From positions 744,001-808,000 of the forward strand of contig CAVPNY010000012.1 of NCBI GenBank assembly GCA_963706905.1: a DNA stretch of 64,000 nucleotides, written 5' to 3'. Shown here piece after piece: positions 35,941-45,029 of the stretch. The notes beneath the pieces are model-generated. The model was not told the DNA's origin, searched no databases, and saw only the letters and a program-made list of their open reading frames with translations. This DNA comes from CAVPNY01 sp963706905. Lineage in GTDB: Bacteria; Chloroflexota; Anaerolineae; Anaerolineales; UBA4823. The translations under genes and the position numbers were made by a program. Position 1 is the first letter of the stretch. Every line of letters begins with the position of its first letter.

Positions 35941-36289
35941 CTGGAACACGGATATCACAAATTTCATGTATAATAACGAAATATACTTACGTTCAGGTAT
36001 AAATTTTTCTATCAGGCGTTGTAACGGCAAATCTGGCAAATAGGTTTGACCGATAATCTCAGTAAGTGGACTTTTCGTGTGAAGAAACCTCAGTCGGGTG
36101 GCAGGTCTGGCAAAATCACAAGATATTCGGATAGCGATGTAGCGGATGAAAAGAGGAAGGCCAGGAATTAACACCGAATAGGTCAAGTGCAAACTGCATC
36201 GGGTTAGTTATGAACATGCTCGATAATCGTTTGTAATGCAGGAATATCACAAGAGAGTTTGATTCTGAGACGGTTATACTAACTACCAG
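35941..36289. other. Gene-free stretch before recX
   Basis: About 350 bases between the IS1-like element and the recX hairpin. A minus-strand ORF of 86 codons (35932-36192) has no ribosome site or recognisable domain and crosses into the target duplication. No tRNA or known RNA is recognised. It may be remains of an older gene or a leader transcript for recX. Confidence 0.4.
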
Positions 36290-36330
36290 CAGCCGAAACT
36301 CGCCCGGTGAGAGTTCGGCTGTTTATTTTT
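36290..36330 (+). terminator. Intrinsic-terminator-like hairpin directly before recX
   Basis: CAGCCGAAACTC (36290-36301) pairs with GAGTTCGGCTG (36311-36321) with one bulged A and a 9-base loop, followed by TTTATTTTT (36322-36330). The recX ATG begins two bases later at 36333, so the T-run occupies the place of a ribosome site. It may be the terminator of a lost upstream gene or an attenuator. Confidence 0.7.
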
Positions 36331-36332
36331 AT

Positions 36333-37013
36333 ATGGTACATGTCGTTACTGCCTTAAGAGCACAGAAGCGTAATCCCAATCGGATCAATGTTTATCTAGA
36401 TGGGGAGTTTAGTTTCGGATTATCAAGAATTGTGGCTGCTTGGTTATCTGTTGGGCAAGCGATCAGTGATGAGAAAATATTGACATTGAAGAATGAGGAC
36501 GAATTGGAAGTTGCATATCAACAAGCATTGAAATTCATTAGTTATCGCAGCAGATCTTCAAGCGAGATAGAAAAGTTCTTATCTGATAAAGGGACAAACC
36601 AGGACACGATCCATCAAACTATCAACCGTATGGAACGAAGTGGCATTGTTGATGACAACCGTTTCGCTCAAGATTGGACGGATAATCGGAGCACGTTTCG
36701 ACCACGCAGTCGACGGGCAGTGAGACAGGAACTTCGTAGGAAGGGCATTTCAGACGAAGTGATCGAATTGACATTAAACGATATGTTACCCGAAGAAGAA
36801 CTGGCATATCATGCGGGTGTGACATATTCTCGCAAATTAACAGAATCAGACAGGTTTGAATTCTTCCGAAGGTTGGGTGGATTTCTCGCTCGCCGAGGCT
36901 TTACCTATGATGTCATCAAGCCAGTTGTAACACGTATTTGGGAGGAAAAGGCTTCTAGTCATTCGAAGGTCATCGATAATAATGCAATTGAACAAGACAA
37001 CGAAACGAGGTAA
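36333..37013 (+). CDS. recX: Regulatory protein RecX
   Basis: A 226-residue protein, largely helical, that fits RecX: start region ALRAQKRNPNRINVYLDGEFSFGL, then KFISYRSRSSSEIEKFLSDKG and DDNRFAQDWTDNR, which are the three-helix repeats of this RecA modulator. The C-terminal region has a further repeat and an acidic tail. ATG 36333 has no Shine-Dalgarno; a U-tract lies there. The stop is 5 bases before rny, with GAGG over the recX end serving rny. RecA itself is not in the window. Confidence 0.88.
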   Translation: MVHVVTALRAQKRNPNRINVYLDGEFSFGLSRIVAAWLSVGQAISDEKILTLKNEDELEVAYQQALKFISYRSRSSSEIEKFLSDKGTNQDTIHQTINRMERSGIVDDNRFAQDWTDNRSTFRPRSRRAVRQELRRKGISDEVIELTLNDMLPEEELAYHAGVTYSRKLTESDRFEFFRRLGGFLARRGFTYDVIKPVVTRIWEEKASSHSKVIDNNAIEQDNETR

Positions 37014-37018
37014 TTTCG

Positions 37019-38548
37019 ATGAACACAGTTGGTTGGTTAGTAATCATCATCATTGCATTAGCAGGTGGGGCTGCCGTTGGTTATTTCATTAAGCAGAGGC
37101 AAATCACTCAAATTAGACAAAAGGAACAGGAGGAGGCGGAAAATATCATCAATAAGGCCAATGAGGAGGCGCGTAGCGTCATACTCCAGGCCAAAGACAA
37201 GGCATTGGAAACCCGCCAGACTGCAGATGCAGAGGTTTCCCGCCGTCGCAATGAACTAAGTCGAGAAGAAGACCGATTACAGAAACGTAGAGAAGATCTT
37301 GATGGTCGCACTGATCGCCTTGATAAACGAGAGCAAACCTTAAATAAACGCCAGAGTCTTGTCGATAAACGCGCCAATGATATCGAGAAAATGTACACCC
37401 AGGAATTGGAAGAACTCCAACGCGTCTCTCAAATGTCGGAAGATGAAGCACGAACCATTTTGTTAGCAGAGGTTGAAAAAGAAGCTCGCGCCGACATGGC
37501 GCGCATTATCCGCCAAGTAGAAGCAGAAGCACGCGAGGAAGGGGAAACTCGTGCCCGAAAATTGATCGCCAGTGCCATTCAACGGGTTGCTTCAGAACAT
37601 GTTTCCGAGGTAACTACATCCTTTGTTCCACTGCCGTCAGATGAGATGAAAGGTCGCATTATTGGTCGCAATGGGCGAAATATCCACGCATTCGAACAGG
37701 CGGCGGGTGTGGATGTCATTGTCGATGACACTCCAGAAGCGATTACCATTTCTTGCTTTGATACCGTCCGCCGGGAGGTAGCTGTCCGATCTATGGCAAA
37801 ACTTGTCATCGATGGTCGAATTCACCCTGCGCATATTGAGAAAATCGTTAAACGTGAACGTGAGGAAGTCGAACGGATTATTGCCGAATCTGGAGAGCAA
37901 GCTGCCTATGATGCCGGCGTCCCAGGTTTACATCCTGAAATCACCAAGATGTTAGGCCGGCTAAAGTTCCGCACCTCTTATGGACAAAATCAACTTGCCC
38001 ATGCTGTCGAGACTGCCCAACTGGCAGGCGTGATCGCAGCCGAGTTAGATGCTGATGTCGAGGCCGCTAAAGCTGGTGCCCTGCTCCACGACCTTGGAAA
38101 AGCCATGGATCAAAACGTTGAAGGCACACACGCCATGATCGGTGCTGAATTTGCTAAACGTTATGGCGTCCCGGCAAAAGTCGTTAACATGATCGCCTCT
38201 CATCACCATGAAGTCGAACAGGAATCAGTTGAGGCAGTAATTATTGAGGCCGCAGATGCAATATCCGGCGCCCGACCCGGCGCTCGTCGAGAGAGTTTAG
38301 AACAATACATCAAACGTGTCCGGGCGCTCGAAGAAATTGCTGATTCATTTAAAGGCGTCAATCAAAGCTATGCTTTACAAGCAGGACGAGAGGTGCGGAT
38401 CTTTGTCCGTCCAGAAGAAATCGATGACCTGGATTCAATCCGCCTGGCAAGGGATATCGCCCACCAAATTGAAGATACAATGCAATACCCCGGGCAGATC
38501 AAAGTGACCGTTATCAGAGAAACCCGAGCCGTCGATTATGCTAAATAA
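37019..38548 (+). CDS. rny: Ribonuclease Y (endoribonuclease, KH and HD domains)
   Basis: A 509-residue protein of the usual size. It has an N-terminal membrane anchor (about 4-23), a long charged coiled coil (about 30-190), a KH domain containing GRIIGRNGRNIHAFEQ, and an HD domain with LLHDLGKAMD and SHHHEVE. RNase Y starts mRNA decay at the membrane in many bacteria that lack RNase E. It is co-transcribed with recX and followed by a strong terminator. Confidence 0.97.
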   Translation: MNTVGWLVIIIIALAGGAAVGYFIKQRQITQIRQKEQEEAENIINKANEEARSVILQAKDKALETRQTADAEVSRRRNELSREEDRLQKRREDLDGRTDRLDKREQTLNKRQSLVDKRANDIEKMYTQELEELQRVSQMSEDEARTILLAEVEKEARADMARIIRQVEAEAREEGETRARKLIASAIQRVASEHVSEVTTSFVPLPSDEMKGRIIGRNGRNIHAFEQAAGVDVIVDDTPEAITISCFDTVRREVAVRSMAKLVIDGRIHPAHIEKIVKREREEVERIIAESGEQAAYDAGVPGLHPEITKMLGRLKFRTSYGQNQLAHAVETAQLAGVIAAELDADVEAAKAGALLHDLGKAMDQNVEGTHAMIGAEFAKRYGVPAKVVNMIASHHHEVEQESVEAVIIEAADAISGARPGARRESLEQYIKRVRALEEIADSFKGVNQSYALQAGREVRIFVRPEEIDDLDSIRLARDIAHQIEDTMQYPGQIKVTVIRETRAVDYAK

Positions 38549-38580
38549 TCAACGCCAATTGGGATAATAAGAATCTTACT

Positions 38581-38615
38581 CTGGTGTCGATCTCAAATCG
38601 GCACCAGTTTTTATT
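38581..38615 (+). terminator. Intrinsic terminator of recX-rny
   Basis: An 11-base stem CTGGTGTCGAT (38581-38591) and ATCGGCACCAG (38597-38607), one G-U pair, loop of 5, followed by TTTTTATT. It stands between rny and the convergent hydrolase gene, whose stop lies at 38611. Confidence 0.9.
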
Positions 38616-39246
38616 CGACAAGGAATGGGTTTGTGTTCCGCTCCACCCCAACCGTCGTTTCAGGTCCATGACCACTCAATAGGCGAGTTTCGTCAGGCAA
38701 AGTTAGAATCTGTGATCGGATACTAGCTATTAGAGTCTCAAAATCTCCACCAGGAAGATCAGTTCTGCCAATGCTTCCGTTAAAAATTACATCACCACAA
38801 AACAGAACATTTTCACCCGAACAATAAAACATAACATGACCCTGTGTATGACCAGGAGCGTGGCAGACTATAAGTGTATTACTTCCTATATAGAGGGTTT
38901 GACCATGTGCCAGGTCGATGGTTGGTTCTGGACCCGGATCGATTTGCATGCCGAAAAGAGGTGCACCACCTTGGAAGCGCCACAAAGGATAGTCAGCAGG
39001 ATGTAAGGCTACTGGCGGTGGAGGAGTGCATCGATCAGCTACAGAGCCCGAGCCAGCCAGATGATCAAAATGTGCATGCGTTAACCAGATATTACTTATC
39101 CGCCAGCCTTGTTTCTCGGCCTCGCCTACAATTAGATCTCCACGGTCTGCCGGATCGATTACTACCGCCTCTCCGGTTTCAGGATCAGCGATTAAATAGG
39201 TGTTGGTCTGAACAGGGCCTAGAGTAAATGTGGCTATAGATAACAT
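38611..39246 (-). CDS. Metallo-beta-lactamase fold hydrolase (glyoxalase II-like)
   Basis: A 211-residue protein with the metal-binding motif THAHFDHLAGS (about 57-67), a second histidine in CHAPGHTQGH, the bridging aspartate in LFCGDVIFNGSIGRTDLPGG and a last histidine in LSGHGPET. This is the plan of glyoxalase II-like and persulfide dioxygenase-like hydrolases. The true substrate cannot be told. The N-terminus (FTLGPVQTNTYLIADPETGEAVVIDP) is well conserved in the group, supporting ATG 39246. Confidence 0.9.
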   Translation of the reverse strand: MLSIATFTLGPVQTNTYLIADPETGEAVVIDPADRGDLIVGEAEKQGWRISNIWLTHAHFDHLAGSGSVADRCTPPPPVALHPADYPLWRFQGGAPLFGMQIDPGPEPTIDLAHGQTLYIGSNTLIVCHAPGHTQGHVMFYCSGENVLFCGDVIFNGSIGRTDLPGGDFETLIASIRSQILTLPDETRLLSGHGPETTVGVERNTNPFLVE

Positions 39247-39283
39247 AAAATTTCCAAGAGTAAGTTGAATATTTGGTCCCCCG

Positions 39284-39643
39284 TCAATGGGGAGCTTGTC
39301 TGCCTTGAATCCATATGACTATGAAAAAAAGAAAACCTGCCAACAAGCCAAAGATACCTACGTACCTTGATGCCGTCCCACTTAACCCAAACAAGTCTCG
39401 CCAGTAGAGTTCGATTGGTTGGATTGCAATCGGATCCCGGCTTCTTAGATTCTGGGGCACTGATTTATCCACCACATATAACCAGGCGCTCCCCTGAAAA
39501 TCCCCTTCGACAAGGGAATTGACGTTCCAATAAAAAACCACTTCCCCACCGGGCCGGAAAGGTTGACCAACAATCCCAAGTGGTTTCACATCTATCCCAG
39601 CTAGCTCTAATCGAGCTTCCGCTAGCTTAGCTTGACTCCTCAT
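39284..39643 (-). CDS. Hypothetical protein with C-terminal membrane segment
   Basis: A 119-residue protein with a soluble part rich in beta-strand-like sequence (FRPGGEVVFYWNVNSLVEGDF) and one C-terminal membrane segment (about 91-111) followed by a short basic tail. I do not recognise a family. It overlaps by 17 bases the end of the upstream frameshifted ORF and ends 37 bases before the hydrolase gene, so the three may be one operon. Confidence 0.6.
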   Translation of the reverse strand: MRSQAKLAEARLELAGIDVKPLGIVGQPFRPGGEVVFYWNVNSLVEGDFQGSAWLYVVDKSVPQNLRSRDPIAIQPIELYWRDLFGLSGTASRYVGIFGLLAGFLFFIVIWIQGRQAPH

Positions 39644-39972
39644 TAACTTCCACTTTATTAACTACCACATTTTGAAAAGAATTTGAAAATCTGGCTTTTG
39701 TTGAAGGTTGAGAGACACCCAAGCGATCATTCTTTTTGTCCAAATCAAACGAAAAGCTTAATGATCGAAATATCCCCGATGGGATTGTGAGAATCCCACT
39801 CCAGGGTTATTCTCCCATAGCCAGGAACAGATAGATGGCGAGATTCAAGTGACGGAGGCCAGACACCCCATGATAATATCCCTATCGATAGAGTGAACCA
39901 GACGCCGAGTAAACAATATTGCAACTTCTTGCCTTGCACGGCGGTATTATACTCGATAGAAAGGTAGTACAA
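39627..39972 (-). pseudogene. Small membrane-anchored hypothetical protein, apparently frameshifted
   Basis: The first frame (from ATG 39972) has a membrane segment (about 18-37) and then ITLEWDSHNPIGDIS, stopping early. One frame over, the sequence continues openly from about 39768 to TAA 39629-39627 as SLSFSFDLDKKNDRLG and a Ser/Asn-rich tail, right up to the next gene. One extra base near 39765 would explain it; the joined product is about 114 residues. No family is recognised. Confidence 0.45.
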
Positions 39973-40057
39973 ATCCGTCGATCGATCGCTTGACTACTTG
40001 GTTATCCGGGGAAAGCATGCTAAACTGGAATTGTCGTCAAACTAAAGGAGCGTGAAT

Positions 40058-41434
40058 ATGGCTACCCACCCACCCGAACCATTCCGAATCAAAATGATCG
40101 AACCTATTCGTTTGATCGACCGTCAGGACAGGGCAGAAGCACTCCGCAAGGTTCACTACAATCTATTTGGGTTGCGCGCGGAAGATATATTCATAGACTT
40201 ATTAACCGACTCAGGAACAGGATCGATGAGTCAGCACCAATGGGCAGCGATAATGTCGGGGGATGAGTCTTATGCCGGTGCTCGGTCCTTTTTTCGCTTG
40301 CAAGAAGCTATCCATGATATTTTTGGCTTTCCCTATTTTGTCCCAACCCACCAGGGTCGCGCTGCAGAAAATATCCTTTGTGCAATATTTGTAAAGCCAG
40401 GGGATTGCATCCCATCCAATATGCACTTTGATACCACCGACGCGAATATCCGAGCCAGGAGTGGGCGTCCGGTGAATTTAGTTGGTGAGACTGCTTATGA
40501 TCCAACTTACCAGCATCCCTTCAAAGGCAACATGGACCTAGACAAGCTGCAATCGTTCATCGAGCAAGTGGGCACTGAGCAAATTCCCTTTGGAATGTTG
40601 ACAATCACTAATAACTCTGGAGGAGGACAGCCAGTATCGCTAGATAACATTCGACAGGTGTCTCAAATTTACCGTCATTTCGGAATCCCTTTTTTTATCG
40701 ATGCCTGCCGTTATGCCGAAAACGCGTTCTTTATCAAGCAACGTGAACCAGGTTACAGTCAGAAAAGCACATTGGAGATTGCCCGGGAAATCTTTACCTT
40801 TGCAGATGGAGCCACCATGAGTGCCAAGAAAGACGCCATAGTTAATATTGGTGGTTTCCTGGCAATGAACGACCCTGATATGTACCAGAAGGCGTGCAAT
40901 GAATTGATTCTACGCGAAGGCTTTCCTACTTATGGTGGATTAGCGGGACGAGATCTAGATGCAATTGCCGTAGGTTTACGGGAAGGTTTAGACGAGCAGT
41001 ACTTGGCTTATCGGTTGGGACAAACAGCTTACCTGGCACAACGTCTGGTTGAAAATGACATCCCGATTATCGAACCTGCAGGAGGCCATGCCGTATATCT
41101 CGATGCCGGCAATTTGCTATCTCATATCCCCCATTCTGAATTTCCAGGACAAGCACTCTCCATAGCGCTATACCTGGAAGGAGGTATTCGGAGTATAGAG
41201 ATCGGTTCGGTGATGTTCGCCTATAAAGATTCTGCTTCAAGTAAGATGATTTATCCTAAAATGGAATTGGTTCGATTGGCTATTCCGCGCCGGGTTTACA
41301 CGCAAAGCCATTTCGATTACGTCGCCGACACTATTATTCGGGTTGCATCACATAAAGAGGATCTGCGTGGTCTGAGGATTACCTATCAACCTGCTCTACT
41401 CCGTCACTTTACTGCTCACTTCGAACTATTATAG
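40058..41434 (+). CDS. Tryptophanase / tyrosine phenol-lyase family beta-eliminating lyase
   Basis: ATG 40058 is chosen because AAAGGAG (40044-40050) lies 7 bases upstream; a GTG at 40052 is too close. The 458-residue PLP enzyme has the MSAKKDA lysine pair (K257/K258), DACRYAENAFFIK and PTYGGLAGRD. Overall wording (VNIGGFLAMND, GLAGRDLDAIAVGLREG) is closer to tyrosine phenol-lyase. Yet the two substrate-selecting positions look like tryptophanase: D125 in FDTT (threonine in phenol-lyase) and H450 in LRHFTA (phenylalanine in phenol-lyase). I infer tryptophan to indole, pyruvate and ammonia. It stands alone, with no tna leader or permease near. Confidence 0.8.
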   Translation: MATHPPEPFRIKMIEPIRLIDRQDRAEALRKVHYNLFGLRAEDIFIDLLTDSGTGSMSQHQWAAIMSGDESYAGARSFFRLQEAIHDIFGFPYFVPTHQGRAAENILCAIFVKPGDCIPSNMHFDTTDANIRARSGRPVNLVGETAYDPTYQHPFKGNMDLDKLQSFIEQVGTEQIPFGMLTITNNSGGGQPVSLDNIRQVSQIYRHFGIPFFIDACRYAENAFFIKQREPGYSQKSTLEIAREIFTFADGATMSAKKDAIVNIGGFLAMNDPDMYQKACNELILREGFPTYGGLAGRDLDAIAVGLREGLDEQYLAYRLGQTAYLAQRLVENDIPIIEPAGGHAVYLDAGNLLSHIPHSEFPGQALSIALYLEGGIRSIEIGSVMFAYKDSASSKMIYPKMELVRLAIPRRVYTQSHFDYVADTIIRVASHKEDLRGLRITYQPALLRHFTAHFELL

Positions 41435-41526
41435 ATTTTCAGAGGCAGGTGGTTTTACTTTCTGGGAAGACATGGGACTTTCCTTATAATTTCAAAAAAG
41501 CGTAAGCTTAATGGAACTATAAAACG

Positions 41527-42335
41527 ATGAAGGATCGACTGCATGAACTATTGCTTTATACCTGCACATGGTGTATGAATCCCATTCTAAAAGGTGGGGA
41601 GATTTTTGCATTTGGAGTTAAATCAAGTGGGGAACAGCCCATAAACCGCGACCATAGCATCATCAATGCAGCCCCAGCCATCAGAGATAAAAGGCGGTGG
41701 ACCCTCGGGATGGCAGAGCTGTTGCAGAGTTTGAAAAACTTTCAGGCTAGCTTCCGTCTGATTCTTTGCTAGCCCGCGAGAGACGCGCAGGCGGCTATCG
41801 ACATCGAGCAAGGTCGAAATCCAGAAGGTACCGCTTTCAGCTGTTTCCGGATAGCTTTTTTTCGCCCTTGTTGCGCACGAAGGACGATAATCCGTCTAAT
41901 CGGGCCCGTTAGAGACGGAAGTCTTTCATCAACACGGCTTCCAGTTCGTCGGCATGCGGGGCGGCTTCGCGCAGCCAGCGCAGGATGGTGTCTTCCTTGA
42001 TCCCTTTGACCCGCGTCAGTGTACTGATGCGATTGCCTTCCGCCAGGAGGGCCAACACTTCCAGGATTCATGCTCCTGGGCATGTTTACGAAAGAAAATT
42101 GTCCCGGTGGTTTCCGTGAAGGTCTTGCGCGAATATTGATTTATCCGAAAAAGAAGGTGAGTTTGTGTCCCTTGATCTCGCATTGAAAGATAAATCAGTC
42201 GCTGCGATCGTGACAACTCGGTTCTCAGAAGCGAGGAAGCAAGGTAATGATCTCATCTTTTTGACATGCAGTCAGACCTGCGCAGAAGAACTTAAAGATG
42301 CACTTCAAGCAGAACGAGTTTTATTCAAAGATTAG
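41527..42335 (+). pseudogene. Small unknown gene split by a transposase remnant
   Basis: ATG 41527 opens a frame (MKDRLHELLLYTCTWCMNP, then GGEIFAFGVKSSGEQ) that runs into foreign DNA near 41640. Beyond it, from about 42130 to TAG 42333-42335, a plus-strand frame resumes with coding-like sequence (SEKEGEFVSLDLALKDKS, TTRFSEARKQGNDLIFLTCS). Together they would make roughly 105 residues. The inserted piece is a minus-strand transposase relic. I do not recognise the protein. That the two pieces belong to one gene is inferred from position and strand. Confidence 0.5.
41625..42130 (-). pseudogene. Degenerate transposase remnant (IS1-like/helix-turn-helix type)
   Basis: Minus-strand pieces in different frames read like one transposase: RKTFTETTGTIFFRKHA, then ILEVLALLAEGNRISTLTRV, GIKEDTILRWLREAA and MKDFRL, and further on LDVDSRLRVSRGLAKNQ and FISDGWGCIDDAMVAVYG. 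Several frameshifts and a missing middle segment show decay. It lies inside a plus-strand gene. Inverted repeats could not be defined. Confidence 0.7.
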
Positions 42336-43800
42336 CCAAATTTCTCCTCATTCCCCTTTGCAATCTCCCATAAAGCGTCCAATTCATCCATCGAGAATTC
42401 AGTTAATGGGCGAGCTTGCAACCGAGCCTGCGCTTCCATAGATATAAAGCGCTTCCTGAACCGATTGTTCGCCAGCCGAAGCGCACTTTCAGCATCGATA
42501 TCCGACCAACGGGCAAGATTAACGATCGAGAAGAGTAAATCACCGATTTCACGCTCTAGCTCTGCCTTTGACTTGGTTTGTTGGACCTCCTGGAATTCTT
42601 CAATAACTTTATCAATGACACCACGCAGATTTGACCAATCAAATCCGACCCGTGCAACTCGCTTCTGGTAAGTATCTGCTTGTACCAAAGCCGGGAGTGC
42701 TAATGAAACCCCATCAAACAAACTATCTCCTTTTTTTAAACTTGCCTGTCTCTCTTTTGCCTTAAGTAATTCCCAATTCTTTAATACCGTTTCTTTGTCT
42801 TTTACCACCAGATCGCTAAAGACATGGGGATGTCGGCGGACAATTTTTTCATGAATACCGCTCAAGATATCTGTCATGTCAAATTCCCCATACTCGTTGG
42901 CGATTTGGGCGTGAAGAACAATCTGCAATAACAGGTCACCAAATTCCTCGGTCATTCCTTGTGGATCATTCTCATCTATTGCTGCCAGAACCTCATAAGC
43001 CTCCTCCATCAAATGCGGTCGCAGCGATTGGTGAGTTTGCTCTCGATCCCAAGGGCATCCATCCGGGGCGCGTAAATGGGCAATAAGTTCCTGAAATGAT
43101 TCGAACGATGACTGAGGCGCGAGAGGGGCAGGTAGAGGGATGTAACCATTCCAATATGTGTACTCCGGTCAACCTGATAGAGTGGTAAACTCTCGACAAG
43201 CACATCCGGAGTCCCTGCACCATGCACCAATTGAATCCGATGCTCATCCGGATAAACAGCCAGAAGGGTCAACTTGACATCTGACGCAATGGATGGTGAA
43301 TAAATTTGGGCGATAACAGCTGGTGTGCTGGGTGGGAATGGTGGGTGGTGTGCATTAACCAATTCTAAGGCATCAATCACTACGGTTTGGGGAAATGGAT
43401 CTCTGCCAAGCGCTACAAAAATGGACTCAATAAAGCTGATCCCTTCGACAATCCGCACTGGGATTTCAGCCTCGCGGGCTCGTCGGGCTATCTCTGGAGA
43501 TGTTGTCTCTGCAATGAATGGATGCCCTGGTACAGCATAAATCACTCCCTGAGATCTCTGGCCTAATCTTAAGACATCTTCAACGATCTGGTTGTAAACT
43601 TGCTCGTAAGATTCGTTATTTTCATATAGATGATCAAATGAATGAATCCGCACATTCCCTGGTATGTTGCGAACTACTGGATGTTGCAGGGTTCGAAAAT
43701 AAATTTCCTCCGCGGAATTGATCAGTTCCCATGCCTGACGAGTCAACAAATTCGGATCGCCAGGACCCAATCCAAGCAAGATAATTCCTGGATCAGTCAT
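42332..43800 (-). pseudogene. YabN-type fusion of tetrapyrrole methylase and MazG pyrophosphohydrolase, frameshifted
   Basis: The N-terminal part (43800 to about 43130) is a SAM-dependent tetrapyrrole methylase-like domain (LLGLGPGDPNLLTRQAWE, YAVPGHPFIAE). The C-terminal part (about 43128 to 42332) has two MazG-like repeats, first with CPWDREQTHQSLRPHLMEEAYEV and EEFGDLLLQIVLHAQ, later with KVIEEFQEVQ and EIGDLLFSIVNLARW. They join if one C is added to the CCCC run (plus-strand GGGG 43125-43128), giving about 489 residues, the normal size. MazG proteins cleave nucleoside triphosphates. An error in a homopolymer is the simplest reading, so the gene is probably functional. Confidence 0.88.
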
Positions 43801-43828
43801 AATTTATTTCCTAATGGCCTTCAAACTT

Positions 43829-45027
43829 ATTGGTTCTCTCGCTAAATAGCGAGATTATCCGACCGAAAATGAATGCCGAAACCGCCTAAGACTGAAGATT
43901 GCTCCTGAGGCCGTTTCTTCCAGATATAAGGATGACGATGACTATTCCAGTACGACAACGCATTATAGAGAGCCTGGTTCAACTGCTCCAGGGTCTCAAA
44001 GCGTCGTCCTTTGAGCGCCAACGACTTCAGCTGCTTCCACCAGGGTTCAATCAGGTTCAACCAGCAGGCGTACTTGGGCAGGAATTGGATCTGGATCTCG
44101 GGCCTGGAAGCCAGCGCCAGTCTCACTTCTCGACTGGTGTGGATCACCAGGTTGTCTTCGATGAACAGCCAGCGGTCAGCAGGGAACTCGATCATCACCT
44201 TTTCCATAAGTTGGATGTGACTGGCGCTATCCCGTCCAGATGCGGTCAGAATGGCTGCCTGTCCACTCGCGGGTTCAAAGGCGCCATACACCCACAGCTT
44301 GCCGCGCCTGCCGTAGTCCGGTGCAAAAGTAGCCCGGTTGGTTCCCAGGTGCCACTCTTCACCGGGGTAGGTCTTGACAGCCAACGGTCCCAATTCGTCA
44401 ATGCAAATGACCCGGGTGCGAGGTGGCGGCTGCACATAAGCTGCTATGATGCTCCCCTTTTTTCCACGAACTGCGGATCGTGTTTCTCTGCTTCGTGGAA
44501 CCAACTTTCTTGGCGCTTCCATTCGAACCCTTCGGCTTCGACCCATTCCCAGATGGTCGAATCAGATAGGTGTATTCCTTGGCGTTCTTGGAAAGCGGTA
44601 CGTAAACGTTCCAGGGTCCACAGTTTGAAGGGATATCCGAGGGTATCGGGTTTTTGCAGCGCCAAACTGATCAGCTCGCTACGCACTTTCTGGTCATGGG
44701 TCGGCGGCCGACCCGCTTTGGGCTTATCTTCCAGGCCAGCCACACCTGCTTCGTTGAAGCGTTTTACCCAATTGATACCGGATTGTGCACCACTGAAACC
44801 TGCTCTGAAGCCTGCATGGGAAGCAGGTAGTTTCGGATCATCCAGCATAGCCACGATAACGGTTGCGCGTTGTACCAGTCGATGGGCTGCTTTACGTGAG
44901 GCTGCCAGTCGGCGAATTTCGGCTTCTTCTTCGGTTGTTAAAGATCGTAGTTTTACTGCTTTTCGCATTTCTTCCTCCTGGTGATTCAGGAGGAATTATA
45001 TTCTAATAATTTGACGAGAGAACCACT
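43829..45027 (-). mobile_element. IS630 family insertion sequence, copy 1
   Basis: Terminal inverted repeats TGGTTCTCTCGC (43831-43842) and CGAGAGAACCA (45015-45025) bound a two-frame transposase. TA-containing sequence (TTA) lies at both edges, as expected for IS630 targets. Its right end abuts the left end of a second, diverged IS630 copy of opposite orientation. Confidence 0.8.
43842..44968 (-). CDS. IS630 transposase, two frames joined by -1 frameshift (copy 1)
   Basis: The first frame (44968-44444) has a helix-turn-helix region (VQRATVIVAMLDDP, WVKRFNEAGVAGLEDKPKAGRPP). The second (to 43842) has the DDE part: VICIDELGPLAVK, FIEDNLVIHTS and PKYACWLNLIEPWWKQLK. They overlap at GGAAAAAAGGGG (six A, plus-strand T6 at 44458-44463); shifting back one base on AAAAAAG gives EKKGSIIAAY. 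The same arrangement is kept in copy 2, so a programmed -1 frameshift or transcript slippage is likely. Product about 375 residues. Confidence 0.88.
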
Positions 45028-45029
45028 TA

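Noticed and set aside
35932..36192. 86-codon minus-strand ORF before recX
   Set aside because: Crosses the presumed target duplication of the IS1-like element and shows no domain or ribosome site.
42332..43012. Separate mazG gene
   Set aside because: The sequence upstream in the same frame continues the first MazG motif and links to the methylase part, so it is half of a frameshifted fusion gene.
43899..44984. 361-codon plus-strand ORF
   Set aside because: Long, but antisense to the IS630 transposase of copy 1; a similar mirror ORF exists opposite copy 2, as expected for a shadow of a shared coding sequence.
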